NCBI RefSeq assembly: GCF_017565645.3
Contig: NZ_CP086136.1
Span: 6,927,501-6,991,500, forward strand
Source: Bradyrhizobium barranii subsp. barranii
Lineage (GTDB): Bacteria > Pseudomonadota > Alphaproteobacteria > Rhizobiales > Xanthobacteraceae
Length of the DNA stretch: 64,000 nucleotides
Reading direction: 5' to 3'
Position 1 is the stretch's first letter. Every line of letters starts with the position of its first letter. This document shows, piece after piece, positions 10,165 to 18,347 of the stretch. The notes beneath the pieces were generated by a model that searched no databases, was not told the origin of the DNA, and saw nothing but the letters and a program-made list of their open reading frames with translations. Both the position numbers and the translations under genes were made by a program.

Positions 10165-10866
10165 ATGACCCAAGCCTTCACTCCCCGCCCCCTGGCCATC
10201 GCGCCCTCGATCCTGGCCTCGGACTTCTCCAAGCTCGGCGAAGAGGTGCGCGCGGTGGACGCGGCCGGCGCCGACTGGATCCATCTCGACGTGATGGACG
10301 GACATTTCGTGCCCAACATCTCCTACGGCCCCGACGTCATCAAGGCGATGCGCCCGCACACCAAGAAGATCTTCGACGCGCATCTGATGATTTCGCCCTG
10401 CGACCCCTATCTCGAGGCCTTCGCCAAAGCCGGCTGTGACCACATCACCGTGCATGCGGAAGCAGGTCCCCATCTGCACCGCTCGCTCCAGGCGATCCGC
10501 GCGCTCGGCAAGAAGGCCGGCGTCTCGCTCAACCCGGGCACGCCGATCAGCGTGCTCGAATACGTCATCGACCTCGTCGACCTCGTGCTGGTGATGTCGG
10601 TCAATCCCGGCTTCGGCGGCCAGGCCTTCATCCCGTCTGCGATCGGCAAGATCCGCGACATCCGCGCGATGACGGCGGGACGTCCGATCGACATCGAGGT
10701 CGATGGCGGCGTCGGTCCCGATGTCGCGGGTCCCCTGGCCGCGGCGGGCGCCAACGCCTTCGTCGCCGGCACCTCCGTGTTCAAGGGCGGCACGCAGGAA
10801 GCGTACAAGACCAACATCGCCGCGATCCGCAACGCCGCCGCAGGCGCACGCGGCGAAGCGATCTGA
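10165..10866 (+). CDS. rpe: Ribulose-phosphate 3-epimerase
   Basis: Interconverts D-ribulose 5-phosphate and D-xylulose 5-phosphate in the pentose phosphate pathway and Calvin cycle. The 233-residue TIM barrel carries all the family signatures: [16 protein letters not shown] at the N-terminus, the metal/acid-base residues in [14 protein letters not shown] and [22 protein letters not shown], and the phosphate-binding DGGV and [10 protein letters not shown] near the C-terminus. It stands alone in an otherwise unrelated neighbourhood; start ATG 10165 gives the usual family length. Confidence 0.96.
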   Translation: MTQAFTPRPLAIAPSILASDFSKLGEEVRAVDAAGADWIHLDVMDGHFVPNISYGPDVIKAMRPHTKKIFDAHLMISPCDPYLEAFAKAGCDHITVHAEAGPHLHRSLQAIRALGKKAGVSLNPGTPISVLEYVIDLVDLVLVMSVNPGFGGQAFIPSAIGKIRDIRAMTAGRPIDIEVDGGVGPDVAGPLAAAGANAFVAGTSVFKGGTQEAYKTNIAAIRNAAAGARGEAI

Positions 10867-11019
10867 AGCACAAGCAACATATTTGCTGAAAAGCTGCGGG
10901 TCTTACGGGCGTTGCGACGCGCAATGCCTAAATTGCACCTTGATCCGTACTCCTCCGGGCTTCCCTGATTCGTGCAAATCACCGCTAGTGATTCTTGCCT
11001 GTTTTCGCGGGAGCACATC

Positions 11020-11160
11020 ATGACGACGACCCTGGTTTGGACTGGCGTGGCGTTGTGGCTTGGTTTCAGTGCGTTTGTTGTGTTTGGCCCATCGGCCGGA
11101 CCGGCGAGGGTGCCGGCACGTTCGGCCCGCATCGTCCGTCGCGACTGGTATCGGGCCTGA
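11020..11160 (+). CDS. Small hypothetical membrane-anchored protein (46 aa)
   Basis: ATG 11020 is preceded by GGGAG with a 5-6 base gap (GCGGGAGCACATC). The product has one hydrophobic segment (LVWTGVALWLGFSAFVVFG, residues 4-22) followed by an Arg-rich tail, a pattern seen in small single-span proteins. No family recognised. It is supported by the ribosome site and the transmembrane segment only. Confidence 0.45.
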   Translation: MTTTLVWTGVALWLGFSAFVVFGPSAGPARVPARSARIVRRDWYRA

Positions 11161-11164
11161 GCCC

Positions 11165-11344
11165 ATGCAGATCGCGCTCGTGAAGCGTCAAGCGAAGCGC
11201 AGGTGCCGCATCCCGCGGCGCCCGCATCCTGACCTCGACTATTTCTTCGGTCGGCTCGAACGCACCGAAGGCGAGAGGCGCGACGACACCGGGCCCGAGA
11301 TGGCGGACCCGGATCACCCGCTCCGGTCACCGCGCCGGCATTGA
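11165..11344 (+). CDS. Small hypothetical basic protein (59 aa)
   Basis: An open frame of 59 codons starting 4 bases after the previous small gene. The product is rich in Arg/Lys at the front (VKRQAKRRCRIPRRPHPD) and acidic at the back. No motif or family recognised, and the ribosome site is weak; it may be read by coupling from the 46-residue ORF or not be a gene at all. Confidence 0.25.
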   Translation: MQIALVKRQAKRRCRIPRRPHPDLDYFFGRLERTEGERRDDTGPEMADPDHPLRSPRRH

Positions 11345-11366
11345 ATTCTGTTCTGGACCACGCCCG

Positions 11367-11558
11367 ATGAAACCGCACTGCCCGAACTGCCTGAAGGAAA
11401 TGACCAAGGCATCCGCGTCGCGTAACCTCTTCAATTGCGAGCCCTGCCGCGAGATCATCCAGTATTTCGGCGGCGGCGCGGATCACGGCGAGCCCGGCCC
11501 GCAATTCTGCTGGCCGATCCGCCGCAAGCGCTCCGTCCACGCCGCCCACGCGGCGTGA
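11367..11558 (+). CDS. Small zinc-ribbon-like hypothetical protein (63 aa)
   Basis: The 63-residue product has two CxxC pairs (CPNCLKEM at residues 5-12 and FNCEPCREI at about 23-31) spaced as in a compact zinc ribbon, followed by a basic tail. The pattern supports metal binding, perhaps structural or nucleic-acid contact, but no family is recognised. It converges with the kinase gene, whose stop is 6 bases away. Confidence 0.55.
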   Translation: MKPHCPNCLKEMTKASASRNLFNCEPCREIIQYFGGGADHGEPGPQFCWPIRRKRSVHAAHAA

Positions 11559-11564
11559 TCTTTC

Positions 11565-12998
11565 CTAGCCCCACACGACGCCGGCGTCCGGTTTCGCCGC
11601 AGCCATCCGCGGCGGCCGCACCACGGTGACGGTGCAGGCCGCCTCCGAGGCCACCTTGGCCGAGACGCTGCCGAGCAGCGTGCGGCGGAACGAGCTCTGC
11701 CGTGCGCCGATGATGACGTGGTCGACCTGATTGATCTCGGCGAATTCCAACAGCGCCGCGGCGGGGTCGACGGCCTCCAGCACGTGAACCGACAGCCGGC
11801 TCTCGTCCAGCTTGAGCGGCGTCGCCCAATGCCGGAGCGCGACCAGGCGGTCGATATGCTTGTTGGAGCCCTGCTCGTCGAGCGTCCGGTCGATCGCGAT
11901 GCGGTTGAGCTTGAGCACGTTGACGCAGGCAAGCCGCGCCGACGGCAGCGTCGCGAGAATGCGCTCGGTCGTCACGCGCAGCGCCTCGTTCAGCTCGCCC
12001 GCGCCTTCCACCGTGTCGAGCGCGACCGCGAGGATCGGGCTGGAGGCGATTTGCGCGGCCACGTCCGATTTCGCGCGCGGCGCCATGACACCCAGGTTGA
12101 AGCGCCGCCGCCAGGCGACGCTCAAGGGGTCGCGCTTCAGCCGTTCCGAACGCGCGGTGAGCTTGACCTGCTCCGGATGAGCGAGATCGAAGGCGAGCTG
12201 GGACGCGGTCGGATAGCGCCGCACCGGCTCGATCTCGAGACAGCGCAGCACCACCTCCTGAAGCCAGGGTGGATAGTCCGCGCGCAATTCGCGCGGCGGG
12301 TGCGGATCGCGCCACAGCCGGCGACGCATCGCGCGCAGCGTCTCGCCCTCGCCGAAGGGACGCTCGCCGGTGGTGAAGAAATAGAGCAGCACGCCAAGCG
12401 AAAACAGATCGCTGCGCGGATCGTCCCGTACCCCCAACAGCCGCTCGGGCGCCATGTAGGGCGCGGTGCCGTAAGGCAGGCGGAATTCCTCCTGCAACAG
12501 GTCCGGCAGATGGTTGTGGTGCGACAGGCCGTAATCGATCAGGACCGCCTCGCCGCTATCGCGGAACATGATGCTGCTCGGCTTGACGTCGTGATGAATC
12601 ACGTTCTGCCGGTGCAGATCGGCCAGCGCGGCGGCGATCTTCGCGACGAGCTGCCGCGCCTCCTCATATGGGAGCGGCAGGTCGGGCAGCCGCTTGTAGA
12701 GCGTGGTCCCGGGAATGCGCTCGATCACGGCGTAGGCCTGGTGCGCGAAGTCACCGGTGCCGAAACACGAGGGCACGTGCGGGCCGGCGAGCCGCGGCAA
12801 GATCATCATCTCCATCTCGAACGAGACGATCGCGGCGGGGTCCTCGCCCTCCGACACCCGCGGAATCTTCATCAGCAGCGGCACGTCGATGCCGGGATGG
12901 GTGACGGTCCACAGCGTCGCCATGCCGCCGGCATGGACGCATTCACCGATGGTGTAGCCGTCGATCTCGGCGCCTGATTTGACCAGGGGTTGCGGCAT
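11565..12998 (-). CDS. Serine/threonine protein kinase fused to a universal stress protein domain
   Basis: A 477-residue fusion. Residues about 12-285 are a Hanks-type kinase: glycine-rich loop VHAGGMATLW (21-30), catalytic lysine K44, catalytic loop HHDVKPSS (135-142), DYG in place of DFG (155-157) and APE at 183-185. The Asn that normally follows the catalytic Asp and binds Mg2+ is Ser (S142), so catalysis may be altered. Residues about 310-465 form a universal stress protein domain with the ATP-binding motif GARQSSFRRTLLGSVS. No membrane segment is seen; it is probably cytosolic. It starts 5 bases after the metallophosphoesterase stop, so the two are co-transcribed and could oppose one another. 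Confidence 0.9.
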   Translation of the reverse strand: MPQPLVKSGAEIDGYTIGECVHAGGMATLWTVTHPGIDVPLLMKIPRVSEGEDPAAIVSFEMEMMILPRLAGPHVPSCFGTGDFAHQAYAVIERIPGTTLYKRLPDLPLPYEEARQLVAKIAAALADLHRQNVIHHDVKPSSIMFRDSGEAVLIDYGLSHHNHLPDLLQEEFRLPYGTAPYMAPERLLGVRDDPRSDLFSLGVLLYFFTTGERPFGEGETLRAMRRRLWRDPHPPRELRADYPPWLQEVVLRCLEIEPVRRYPTASQLAFDLAHPEQVKLTARSERLKRDPLSVAWRRRFNLGVMAPRAKSDVAAQIASSPILAVALDTVEGAGELNEALRVTTERILATLPSARLACVNVLKLNRIAIDRTLDEQGSNKHIDRLVALRHWATPLKLDESRLSVHVLEAVDPAAALLEFAEINQVDHVIIGARQSSFRRTLLGSVSAKVASEAACTVTVVRPPRMAAAKPDAGVVWG

Positions 12999-13003
12999 CG
13001 CCG

Positions 13004-13744
13004 TCAGCGTCCCTGCGACAGCCGGTCGGCGAGCCAGGGCGGCAGGCCGTTTTCGCGAATCTTGTCCGCCGCGCTCGCAATGTCATAGGGCGCGCGGCAA
13101 TAGGTGATCTGGCACGACACGGTGTCGAACAGCACGAAGGCTGCGGATGGATCGCCATCGCGAGGCTGGCCCACCGAGCCGAGCACGGCCAGCCATTGCC
13201 GCCCGCGCAGCAGCGGCACGGAAACGTCGGTCTTGGGCACGAGGCCCGTCATCTTCGCCGTCACCGACATCGAATAGAGCGCCGGGCGATGGATGTGGCC
13301 GCAGAAGGTGACATGGGCGGGCGTCGATATCAGGCTCTTGGCGGCATCCGCCGTCGAACGGACATAGTGCCAGCGCTGCGGGCTCGAGGCCTCCGAGTGG
13401 ACGTAAAGGCGCTCCTTCTCATCCACCAGCATCGGCAGCTCGGCGAGGAACCGCCGCTGCGCGACGTCGAGACGCCCGCGCGTCCATTCGATCGCGATCT
13501 GCGCCTCCGCATTCATGGCTTCGGTCGTGGTGTTGACCGCCTCGTCATGATTGCCGCGGACGGCGATGGCGCCCTCCCGGACCAGACCCATCACGGTATC
13601 CACGACCCATTCCGGATCGGCGCCATAGCCGACGAAGTCGCCGAGCAGGACGAACCGCTCCGCGCCCTTCGCGCGGGCAACCTTCAGGCAGGCCTCGAAC
13701 GCCTGCCGGTTGCCGTGGATATCCGAGAAGACAGCGAGAAGCAC
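13004..13744 (-). CDS. Metallophosphoesterase (calcineurin-like, YfcE/Ser-Thr phosphatase type)
   Basis: A 246-residue dinuclear-metal phosphoesterase. Metal ligands are visible in FSDIHGN (D8, H10), LLGDFVGYG (D36), RGNHDEAV (N65, H66) and the C-terminal FCGHIHRP. The fold fits small phosphatases that act on phosphoproteins, nucleotides or other phosphoesters. It immediately precedes the kinase-USP gene in the same operon, which suggests a phosphorylation/dephosphorylation pair, but no experiment supports that here. An 11-bp palindrome lies 17 bases upstream of the start. Confidence 0.9.
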   Translation of the reverse strand: MLLAVFSDIHGNRQAFEACLKVARAKGAERFVLLGDFVGYGADPEWVVDTVMGLVREGAIAVRGNHDEAVNTTTEAMNAEAQIAIEWTRGRLDVAQRRFLAELPMLVDEKERLYVHSEASSPQRWHYVRSTADAAKSLISTPAHVTFCGHIHRPALYSMSVTAKMTGLVPKTDVSVPLLRGRQWLAVLGSVGQPRDGDPSAAFVLFDTVSCQITYCRAPYDIASAADKIRENGLPPWLADRLSQGR

Positions 13745-13761
13745 GCACCCTCCACCCCAAA

Positions 13762-13786
13762 GGCCTTATCGGAAGCCGATAAGGCC
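13762..13786 (-). terminator. Perfect 11-bp hairpin, probable terminator of the ExbB-like operon
   Basis: Arms 13762-13772 and 13776-13786 are perfectly complementary with a 3-base loop. Read on the minus strand it follows the last gene of the upstream operon by 75 bases and is trailed by only three T residues, so termination would be moderate. It also lies just ahead of the metallophosphoesterase start and could equally act as an operator or 5' RNA hairpin. Confidence 0.5.
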
Positions 13787-13861
13787 AAATTGAGGGACGT
13801 CAAGAAGATGCGCCAGTGCGGGTGCGTTTTCCAGCGTGCCCCTGTGGCGATGGTGAAGAGC

Positions 13862-14467
13862 CTATTGCTCGTCCTTCGGCGGCATCCGGCGCGGCGGAAT
13901 CGGGGTGAACACCGCGCCTTGCGCGCCGGCGGGTGGTGCCAGGAATTCGCCGGTCGAGGAATCGCCGCCGCTGGTCTCCAGAATGGTCTTGGGCGTCACA
14001 TATTCCCGGACCATGTCAATGAGACTGCCATCGCCGCCGCCGAAATCGGCGGCACGGCCGCCTTGCGGATGTCCCAGCGCGATCTCGTTCTCCGCCGCAT
14101 GGGTCTTGTCGGCCAGCCTGTCATTGTAGGGCACACGAAAGGCGCGCGGGATGCCGCTCGGGCGATTGTCGTCATCCAGCTGCTCGACCCAGAGATAGAT
14201 CGAGCCGGGATCGCCTTCCAGCGAATGCGGCTCGACGATGCGGGCCTTCAGCAGCTTGAAGGAGGTTGGCAGCCGGTCGGCGCTGGCCCAGCCGAGCAGT
14301 CCGCGCATCTCGGTGAAGCTGACGACATAGAAGGCGCTGGTCACGACCACTGCGACCGCCTTGAACGACCAGTGTAGCCGCGCATAGACCAGCACGACCA
14401 GCAGCAGCGCGCCGATGACGGCGTAGGCAACCGACAGCGTGAGGATGACCGTCTGCAGGCTAGTCAC
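13862..14467 (-). CDS. Membrane protein of unknown function, third gene of ExbB-like operon
   Basis: A 201-residue protein with two hydrophobic segments near the N-terminus (residues about 7-27 and 34-50) and a hydrophilic, Pro/Gly-rich C-terminal part. No known family is recognised. Start GTG 14467 overlaps the stop of the preceding gene by 8 bases (GTGACTAG), so it is surely translated with it. The context points to a component of the same envelope complex. The central IYLWVEQLDDDNRPSGIPRA stretch gives no motif. Confidence 0.75.
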   Translation of the reverse strand: MTSLQTVILTLSVAYAVIGALLLVVLVYARLHWSFKAVAVVVTSAFYVVSFTEMRGLLGWASADRLPTSFKLLKARIVEPHSLEGDPGSIYLWVEQLDDDNRPSGIPRAFRVPYNDRLADKTHAAENEIALGHPQGGRAADFGGGDGSLIDMVREYVTPKTILETSGGDSSTGEFLAPPAGAQGAVFTPIPPRRMPPKDEQ

Positions 14468-15146
14468 GGCGCACCCTCACAGCGTTCTTGCTCACCCCCG
14501 TCCGCGGGTCGAGATCGGCGCCGTTGCGCCAACTGCTGCGGAACGTCTCCAGCAGCGATTTCGGCCGCTGATCCACATTGACGACCTTTCCTTCCGCATC
14601 GAGCCGGAACCGCACCGCGGTCTTCTCGTCGCCGGTGTGATCGAGCGTGAATTTGTTGTCGAAGACCACCTGCGCGGTCGGATTGAGCTTCTGCACCTTC
14701 ACATTGGCCTGGACCGGTTCGCCGGTCGTCGCCACGAAATGTGAGACGTTGACGGTGTATTCGCCGGCGAGGATGCCGCGCACCGTGACGATCTCCTCGC
14801 GGATCGGCGAGGCGATCTTCTTACCGTTGACCATGATGAAGTCGTTGGCCCCGCCCCGGTCGTCGCGATCGAGCGTGAGGAAGCCGGCTTCGCGGTGGCG
14901 GTACCAGGCGATGTTGCCGGCGGGATCCTGCACGAACAGGTCGAGATCGTCTGGATGGCTGTCCGGCCAGTCCAGCGTGATCATGAACTCGGCCTTGGAA
15001 TCGATCTTGCCGTCCTTGGCATCGGGCGACACCGCGAGGAGCGCGAGGAAGAACAGGAAGGCGATCACCTGGAGCGCCTTGAACAGCATCACGCCCAGCG
15101 GATCGAACGGCTCCTCGCGCGGATAGAGACCAAAGTCATCCATCAT
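14460..15146 (-). CDS. ExbD-like single-span protein with a DUF2135/YfaP-like periplasmic domain
   Basis: A 228-residue protein. One membrane segment (residues about 20-40, KALQVIAFLFFLALLAVS) is followed by a periplasmic part containing ITLDWPDSHPDDLDLFVQDP and GFLTLDRDDRGGAND, which resemble the DLDL(W/H)V..P-G and SLDVDD patterns of DUF2135/YfaP. The layout (short cytosolic head, one helix, periplasmic domain, gene directly after an ExbB/TolQ homologue) is that of ExbD/TolR, although the helix lacks the channel Asp of true ExbD. The start ATG overlaps the ExbB-like stop (ATGA, 15143-15146). Confidence 0.75.
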   Translation of the reverse strand: MMDDFGLYPREEPFDPLGVMLFKALQVIAFLFFLALLAVSPDAKDGKIDSKAEFMITLDWPDSHPDDLDLFVQDPAGNIAWYRHREAGFLTLDRDDRGGANDFIMVNGKKIASPIREEIVTVRGILAGEYTVNVSHFVATTGEPVQANVKVQKLNPTAQVVFDNKFTLDHTGDEKTAVRFRLDAEGKVVNVDQRPKSLLETFRSSWRNGADLDPRTGVSKNAVRVRRD

Positions 15147-15905
15147 GACGCGGTTCCAGTGCCTTTGCGCTCCAGCACCGGCGTCACATAGGTCTCGGTC
15201 AGCACCACAGCATCCGAGAACACCCGCTGGGTCGCGGCATCCAGCATGTAATACTGGATGCGGACCAGGATCGAGCCGACGAGGCCTGCGAGCGTGGTGT
15301 ACATCGCGACCGCCATGCCGTCGCTCATCAGCCCCATCGAGGAACGCATCGCGACCTTGTCGGCGGCATCCAGCCCCGCGATCGGCGCCAGCATGATGAT
15401 GAACCCGATGATGGTGCCGAGCAGGCCGAGCTTCATCAGCGTGTCCGAGACGAAGGCACCGAAGCCGTTGGAGCCGCGCAGCCGGTCGGCCAGCGTCCGC
15501 AGCAGCAGCGTCTGGTCGACCGCCCGGTAGTCCTGCGCGGACGCTTTCGTCACGAGGCTCTCGATGTGGTCCCGCACCAGCCCGCGTGGCAGCGCGGCCG
15601 CGCTGCCGTCGAGCACCTTGCTGCCCCCGGGCGCCGCGAGCACCGCCCGGCACCGCCGCGCCTTCACGGGCGATCGCCCGTGTCCGCAGGAAGCAGTGGC
15701 CGCAGGTAAGGACATAGAGCAGCGCGATCACGCTGGAAATGTAGGTGCGGTCCGAGGTCAGCATCAGGCGGATCAGGCCGAAGCGCCACAGCAGCACGAC
15801 GGCGAAGATCGACAGTCCGGTGAAGATCATCCAGAACAGCAGCGCGCTGCGCTCGGATGGGTCGGCAGCAGACCCCGCGATCGGTCCAATCGTCATCGAA
15901 CTCAT
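15143..15905 (-). pseudogene. MotA/TolQ/ExbB proton-channel family protein, interrupted by a frameshift
   Basis: Two frames together encode an ExbB/TolQ-like protein of about 250 residues. From ATG 15905 the first frame gives two membrane helices (residues about 22-40 and 55-70) up to TRAIAREGAA. The second frame supplies AVLAAPGGSKVLDG and the family core LGLLGTIIGFIIMLAPIAGL with GLMSDGMAVAMYTTLAGLVG, ending at 15143. The frames join between about 15650 and 15665, where one base appears to be extra (or two missing). It is either a real mutation or a sequence error; the two downstream coupled genes are intact, which favours an error. Confidence 0.8.
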
Positions 15906-16100
15906 GCTGCACTGCTCCTGGCTTGCAGGGATTGGCCTGCAACGATTCCACCCCGATTAGATCAAAGCCGCCGCGTCCAAAGAGCCATGCCCAATCCGGC
16001 TTGGGAAATTTGCCCGAGCTGCAATCCGGCCCCAACCCCGCAATTGGCAAGGCGCGGCGGCGTTGTTAGGCTGACCTTACCAAACGTTGAGGGTGATCGC

Positions 16101-17471
16101 ATGCGCCTCGTGCTTCAGCTTGTCGCCCGTCTGCTTCTCATCGTCGCGCTCTGCCTTGGCGCTGCGACCGTCTGGGCCACGTTCGACGCCTATCGCAACG
16201 TCGAACGGGCGACCGCGGCCTCGGCGCAGCGGGTCGCGCAGGCGCTTCAGGCGCTGTACTGGCACGAGTTCTTGTTGCGCAGCAGCAGAACGCGCGAGCA
16301 GCTCTTGCCGGTTCCGGAGTGGCGCACCCTGGAGACGATGAAGCTGATCTCGCCCGGCGTCTGCGTCGAGTTCCAGCCGGCCATCGCATTCGAAAGGCCG
16401 CTGTGCGGCCAGAGCGTGGGGCTAGGCAAGACGCCGCCGCACTGGTTCACCGCGATCGTACCCATCTTCCTCGGCAGCCACGCCGAAGTGATAAGGCCCG
16501 TCAGTCCCCGCGCGGCAGCCGCCGGAACGGTCGTCGCGACGCCGGATGCCGCAGCGGCCATCTCGCTTGCCTGGGAGTATCTCCTCAACGTGGTTGATGT
16601 CGCGCTTCTGATGGCGGCGGCGATCGCGCTCTTGGCGTCGCTTGCCATCGCGCACGCGCTGGCGCCGGCGCGCACCATCGTCGCCGCGCTCCAGCGCATG
16701 GCGCGGGGCCAGTATCGCACGAAACTGCCGCGCTTCCGCTCCATGGAGCTGGCGATGATCGGCAGCGCCGTCGGCGAGCTCGGCGGCCGGCTGGAGGAAG
16801 CCACCGAACAGCGCGCGGCGCTGACAAGGCGGCTGATCGAGATCCGTGACGACGAACGCCGCGCGCTCGCCCGCGAGCTGCACGACGAGTTCGGCCAAAA
16901 TCTCTCCGCCATCCTCGCCTTCGCCAACACGATCGAGACAGCAAGCGCGAAGGAGAGCAAGGATAACGGAATCGCGCAGGACGCACGCATGATCTCGCAG
17001 GCCACCCATCATCTGATGGCCTCGCTGCGCGATGCGCTCAAACGCCTGCGCAATCCCCTCCCCGAGGAGCTTGGGCTCGAGGCCAGCCTGGTCAATTTGG
17101 TGGATAGCTGGCGCTCGCAAAGCGCAGCGCAGCCGACCATCCGGCTCGATCTCAGGGGCGACCTCACCGACATCAGCGGCCCGGCCGCCACCACCGCCTA
17201 TCGCGTGGCGCAGGAATGCCTGACCAACGCACTGCGCCACAGCTCGGCGCGCGAAATCTCCTTGCGCATCGAGCGGCGCGCCGGTGACGACGACGCGTTA
17301 CTGATCCGTGTCGAGGACGACGGCGGCGGCGACGCGGCACGCGTGGCGCAGTCGACCGGCTTCGGTCTCACCGGCATCCGCGAGCGGGTCGCGGCGGCCG
17401 GCGGATCGCTGTCGATCCTGCCTGCGCGAGGAGGCCTCAGCGTCGCCGCCACCATCCCGCTCGCAGCGTGA
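16101..17471 (+). CDS. NarX/UhpB-type sensor histidine kinase (HisKA_3)
   Basis: A 456-residue membrane kinase. A helix at residues about 6-26 and a second near 170-192 bracket a periplasmic sensor; a HAMP-like segment precedes the HisKA_3 box ERRALARELHDEFGQNLSA, where H261 is the phospho-acceptor. The ATPase part has RVAQECLTNALRHS, VEDDGGG and GFGLTGIRERVAAAGG, the usual NarL-partner layout. ATG 16101 has GAGGG 8 bases upstream. The LuxR-type regulator starts 7 bases after its stop, making an obvious cognate pair. Signal unknown. Confidence 0.9.
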   Translation: MRLVLQLVARLLLIVALCLGAATVWATFDAYRNVERATAASAQRVAQALQALYWHEFLLRSSRTREQLLPVPEWRTLETMKLISPGVCVEFQPAIAFERPLCGQSVGLGKTPPHWFTAIVPIFLGSHAEVIRPVSPRAAAAGTVVATPDAAAAISLAWEYLLNVVDVALLMAAAIALLASLAIAHALAPARTIVAALQRMARGQYRTKLPRFRSMELAMIGSAVGELGGRLEEATEQRAALTRRLIEIRDDERRALARELHDEFGQNLSAILAFANTIETASAKESKDNGIAQDARMISQATHHLMASLRDALKRLRNPLPEELGLEASLVNLVDSWRSQSAAQPTIRLDLRGDLTDISGPAATTAYRVAQECLTNALRHSSAREISLRIERRAGDDDALLIRVEDDGGGDAARVAQSTGFGLTGIRERVAAAGGSLSILPARGGLSVAATIPLAA

Positions 17472-17478
17472 GGCCGAC

Positions 17479-18129
17479 ATGAGCGAGGTCGCGGCAACAG
17501 GCATCTCCGTGCTGCTGGTCGACGACCATCCGATCGTCCGGCAAGGCTACCGGCGCGTGCTGGAGAGCCAGGGCGATCTCCATGTCGTGGCGGAGGCCGA
17601 CAACGCGGCCGACGCCTACGGCGCCTTCAAGGCGCACGACCCTGATGTCGTCCTGCTGGATATCTCGATGCCCGGCGCGAGCGGGCTGGAGGCGATCCGC
17701 AACATCCGCGCGCGCAGCCCGCGGGCGCGCATCCTCGTCTTCACGATGCACAACGAGGCCGTGCTGGTGAAAGCCGCCTTCAGCGCCGGAGCCAGCGGCT
17801 TCGTCACCAAGAGCAGCGAACCCTCCGTGGTCGTCACCGCGATCCGCAGCGTTGCGCGCGGCGAGCGCGCCATGAGCGACGACATCGCGCACATTTTGGC
17901 CGAGGACAGCCTGTCGGCGGGCTCGGCGCTGGACCAACTGGGTGAGCGCGAGATCGAGATCCTGCGCCAATTCGCCGGCGGCGCGACGACTGAGCAGATT
18001 GCTGCTCATCTCAATCTCAGCGTCAAGACGGTGCAGAACTATCACTATTTGATCAAGACCAAGACCGGCGCGCGCACCGACGCGCAACTCGTGCGGCTGG
18101 CAGCGAGCTGCGGGCTGACGAGGATCTAG
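17479..18129 (+). CDS. NarL/FixJ-family response regulator (REC-LuxR HTH)
   Basis: A 216-residue DNA-binding regulator paired with the kinase ending 7 bases upstream. The receiver begins LLVDDHPIVRQGYRRVL and its phospho-acceptor is D61 in DVVLLDISMPG. The C-terminal LuxR helix-turn-helix is GEREIEILRQFAGGATTEQI with LNLSVKTVQNYHYLIKTK. The reading frame extends upstream into the kinase, but homology starts at ATG 17479. Target genes cannot be told from the sequence. Confidence 0.93.
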   Translation: MSEVAATGISVLLVDDHPIVRQGYRRVLESQGDLHVVAEADNAADAYGAFKAHDPDVVLLDISMPGASGLEAIRNIRARSPRARILVFTMHNEAVLVKAAFSAGASGFVTKSSEPSVVVTAIRSVARGERAMSDDIAHILAEDSLSAGSALDQLGEREIEILRQFAGGATTEQIAAHLNLSVKTVQNYHYLIKTKTGARTDAQLVRLAASCGLTRI

Positions 18130-18347
18130 AGCTTGGCGGCTGGACGCCTATCTGGTTCCGGCCGGCCGCCCCAACGAAGGTCTCCAGTCGCTCTCGGATT
18201 GTGCTAGGCTCGATCGCAGCCACGGCATCCGGCACGAGACCGCCGGTGGATGTCTGTTGGGCTCCGATCTTGACGCGAGCCTCCCGGCTCTTTCGAAGCC
18301 GCCCTCGTTCCCGTTGTATGTTTTGCATGACAACAGGAGACGCTTCC

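Noticed and set aside
11435..11629. An extra short plus-strand frame across the zinc-ribbon protein and the kinase stop
   Set aside because: Overlaps the zinc-ribbon protein in another frame and has no ribosome site or motif.
14460..15905. A single 481-codon minus-strand frame spanning the ExbB-like and DUF2135-like genes
   Set aside because: Its middle third is low-complexity out-of-frame sequence; the real proteins are the ExbB-like one (after the frameshift) and the 228-residue one from 15146.
18201..18347. Longer N-terminus for the MBL-fold protein
   Set aside because: The added residues are not hydrophobic or family-like, while ATG 18348 has AGGAG and is followed by a signal peptide.
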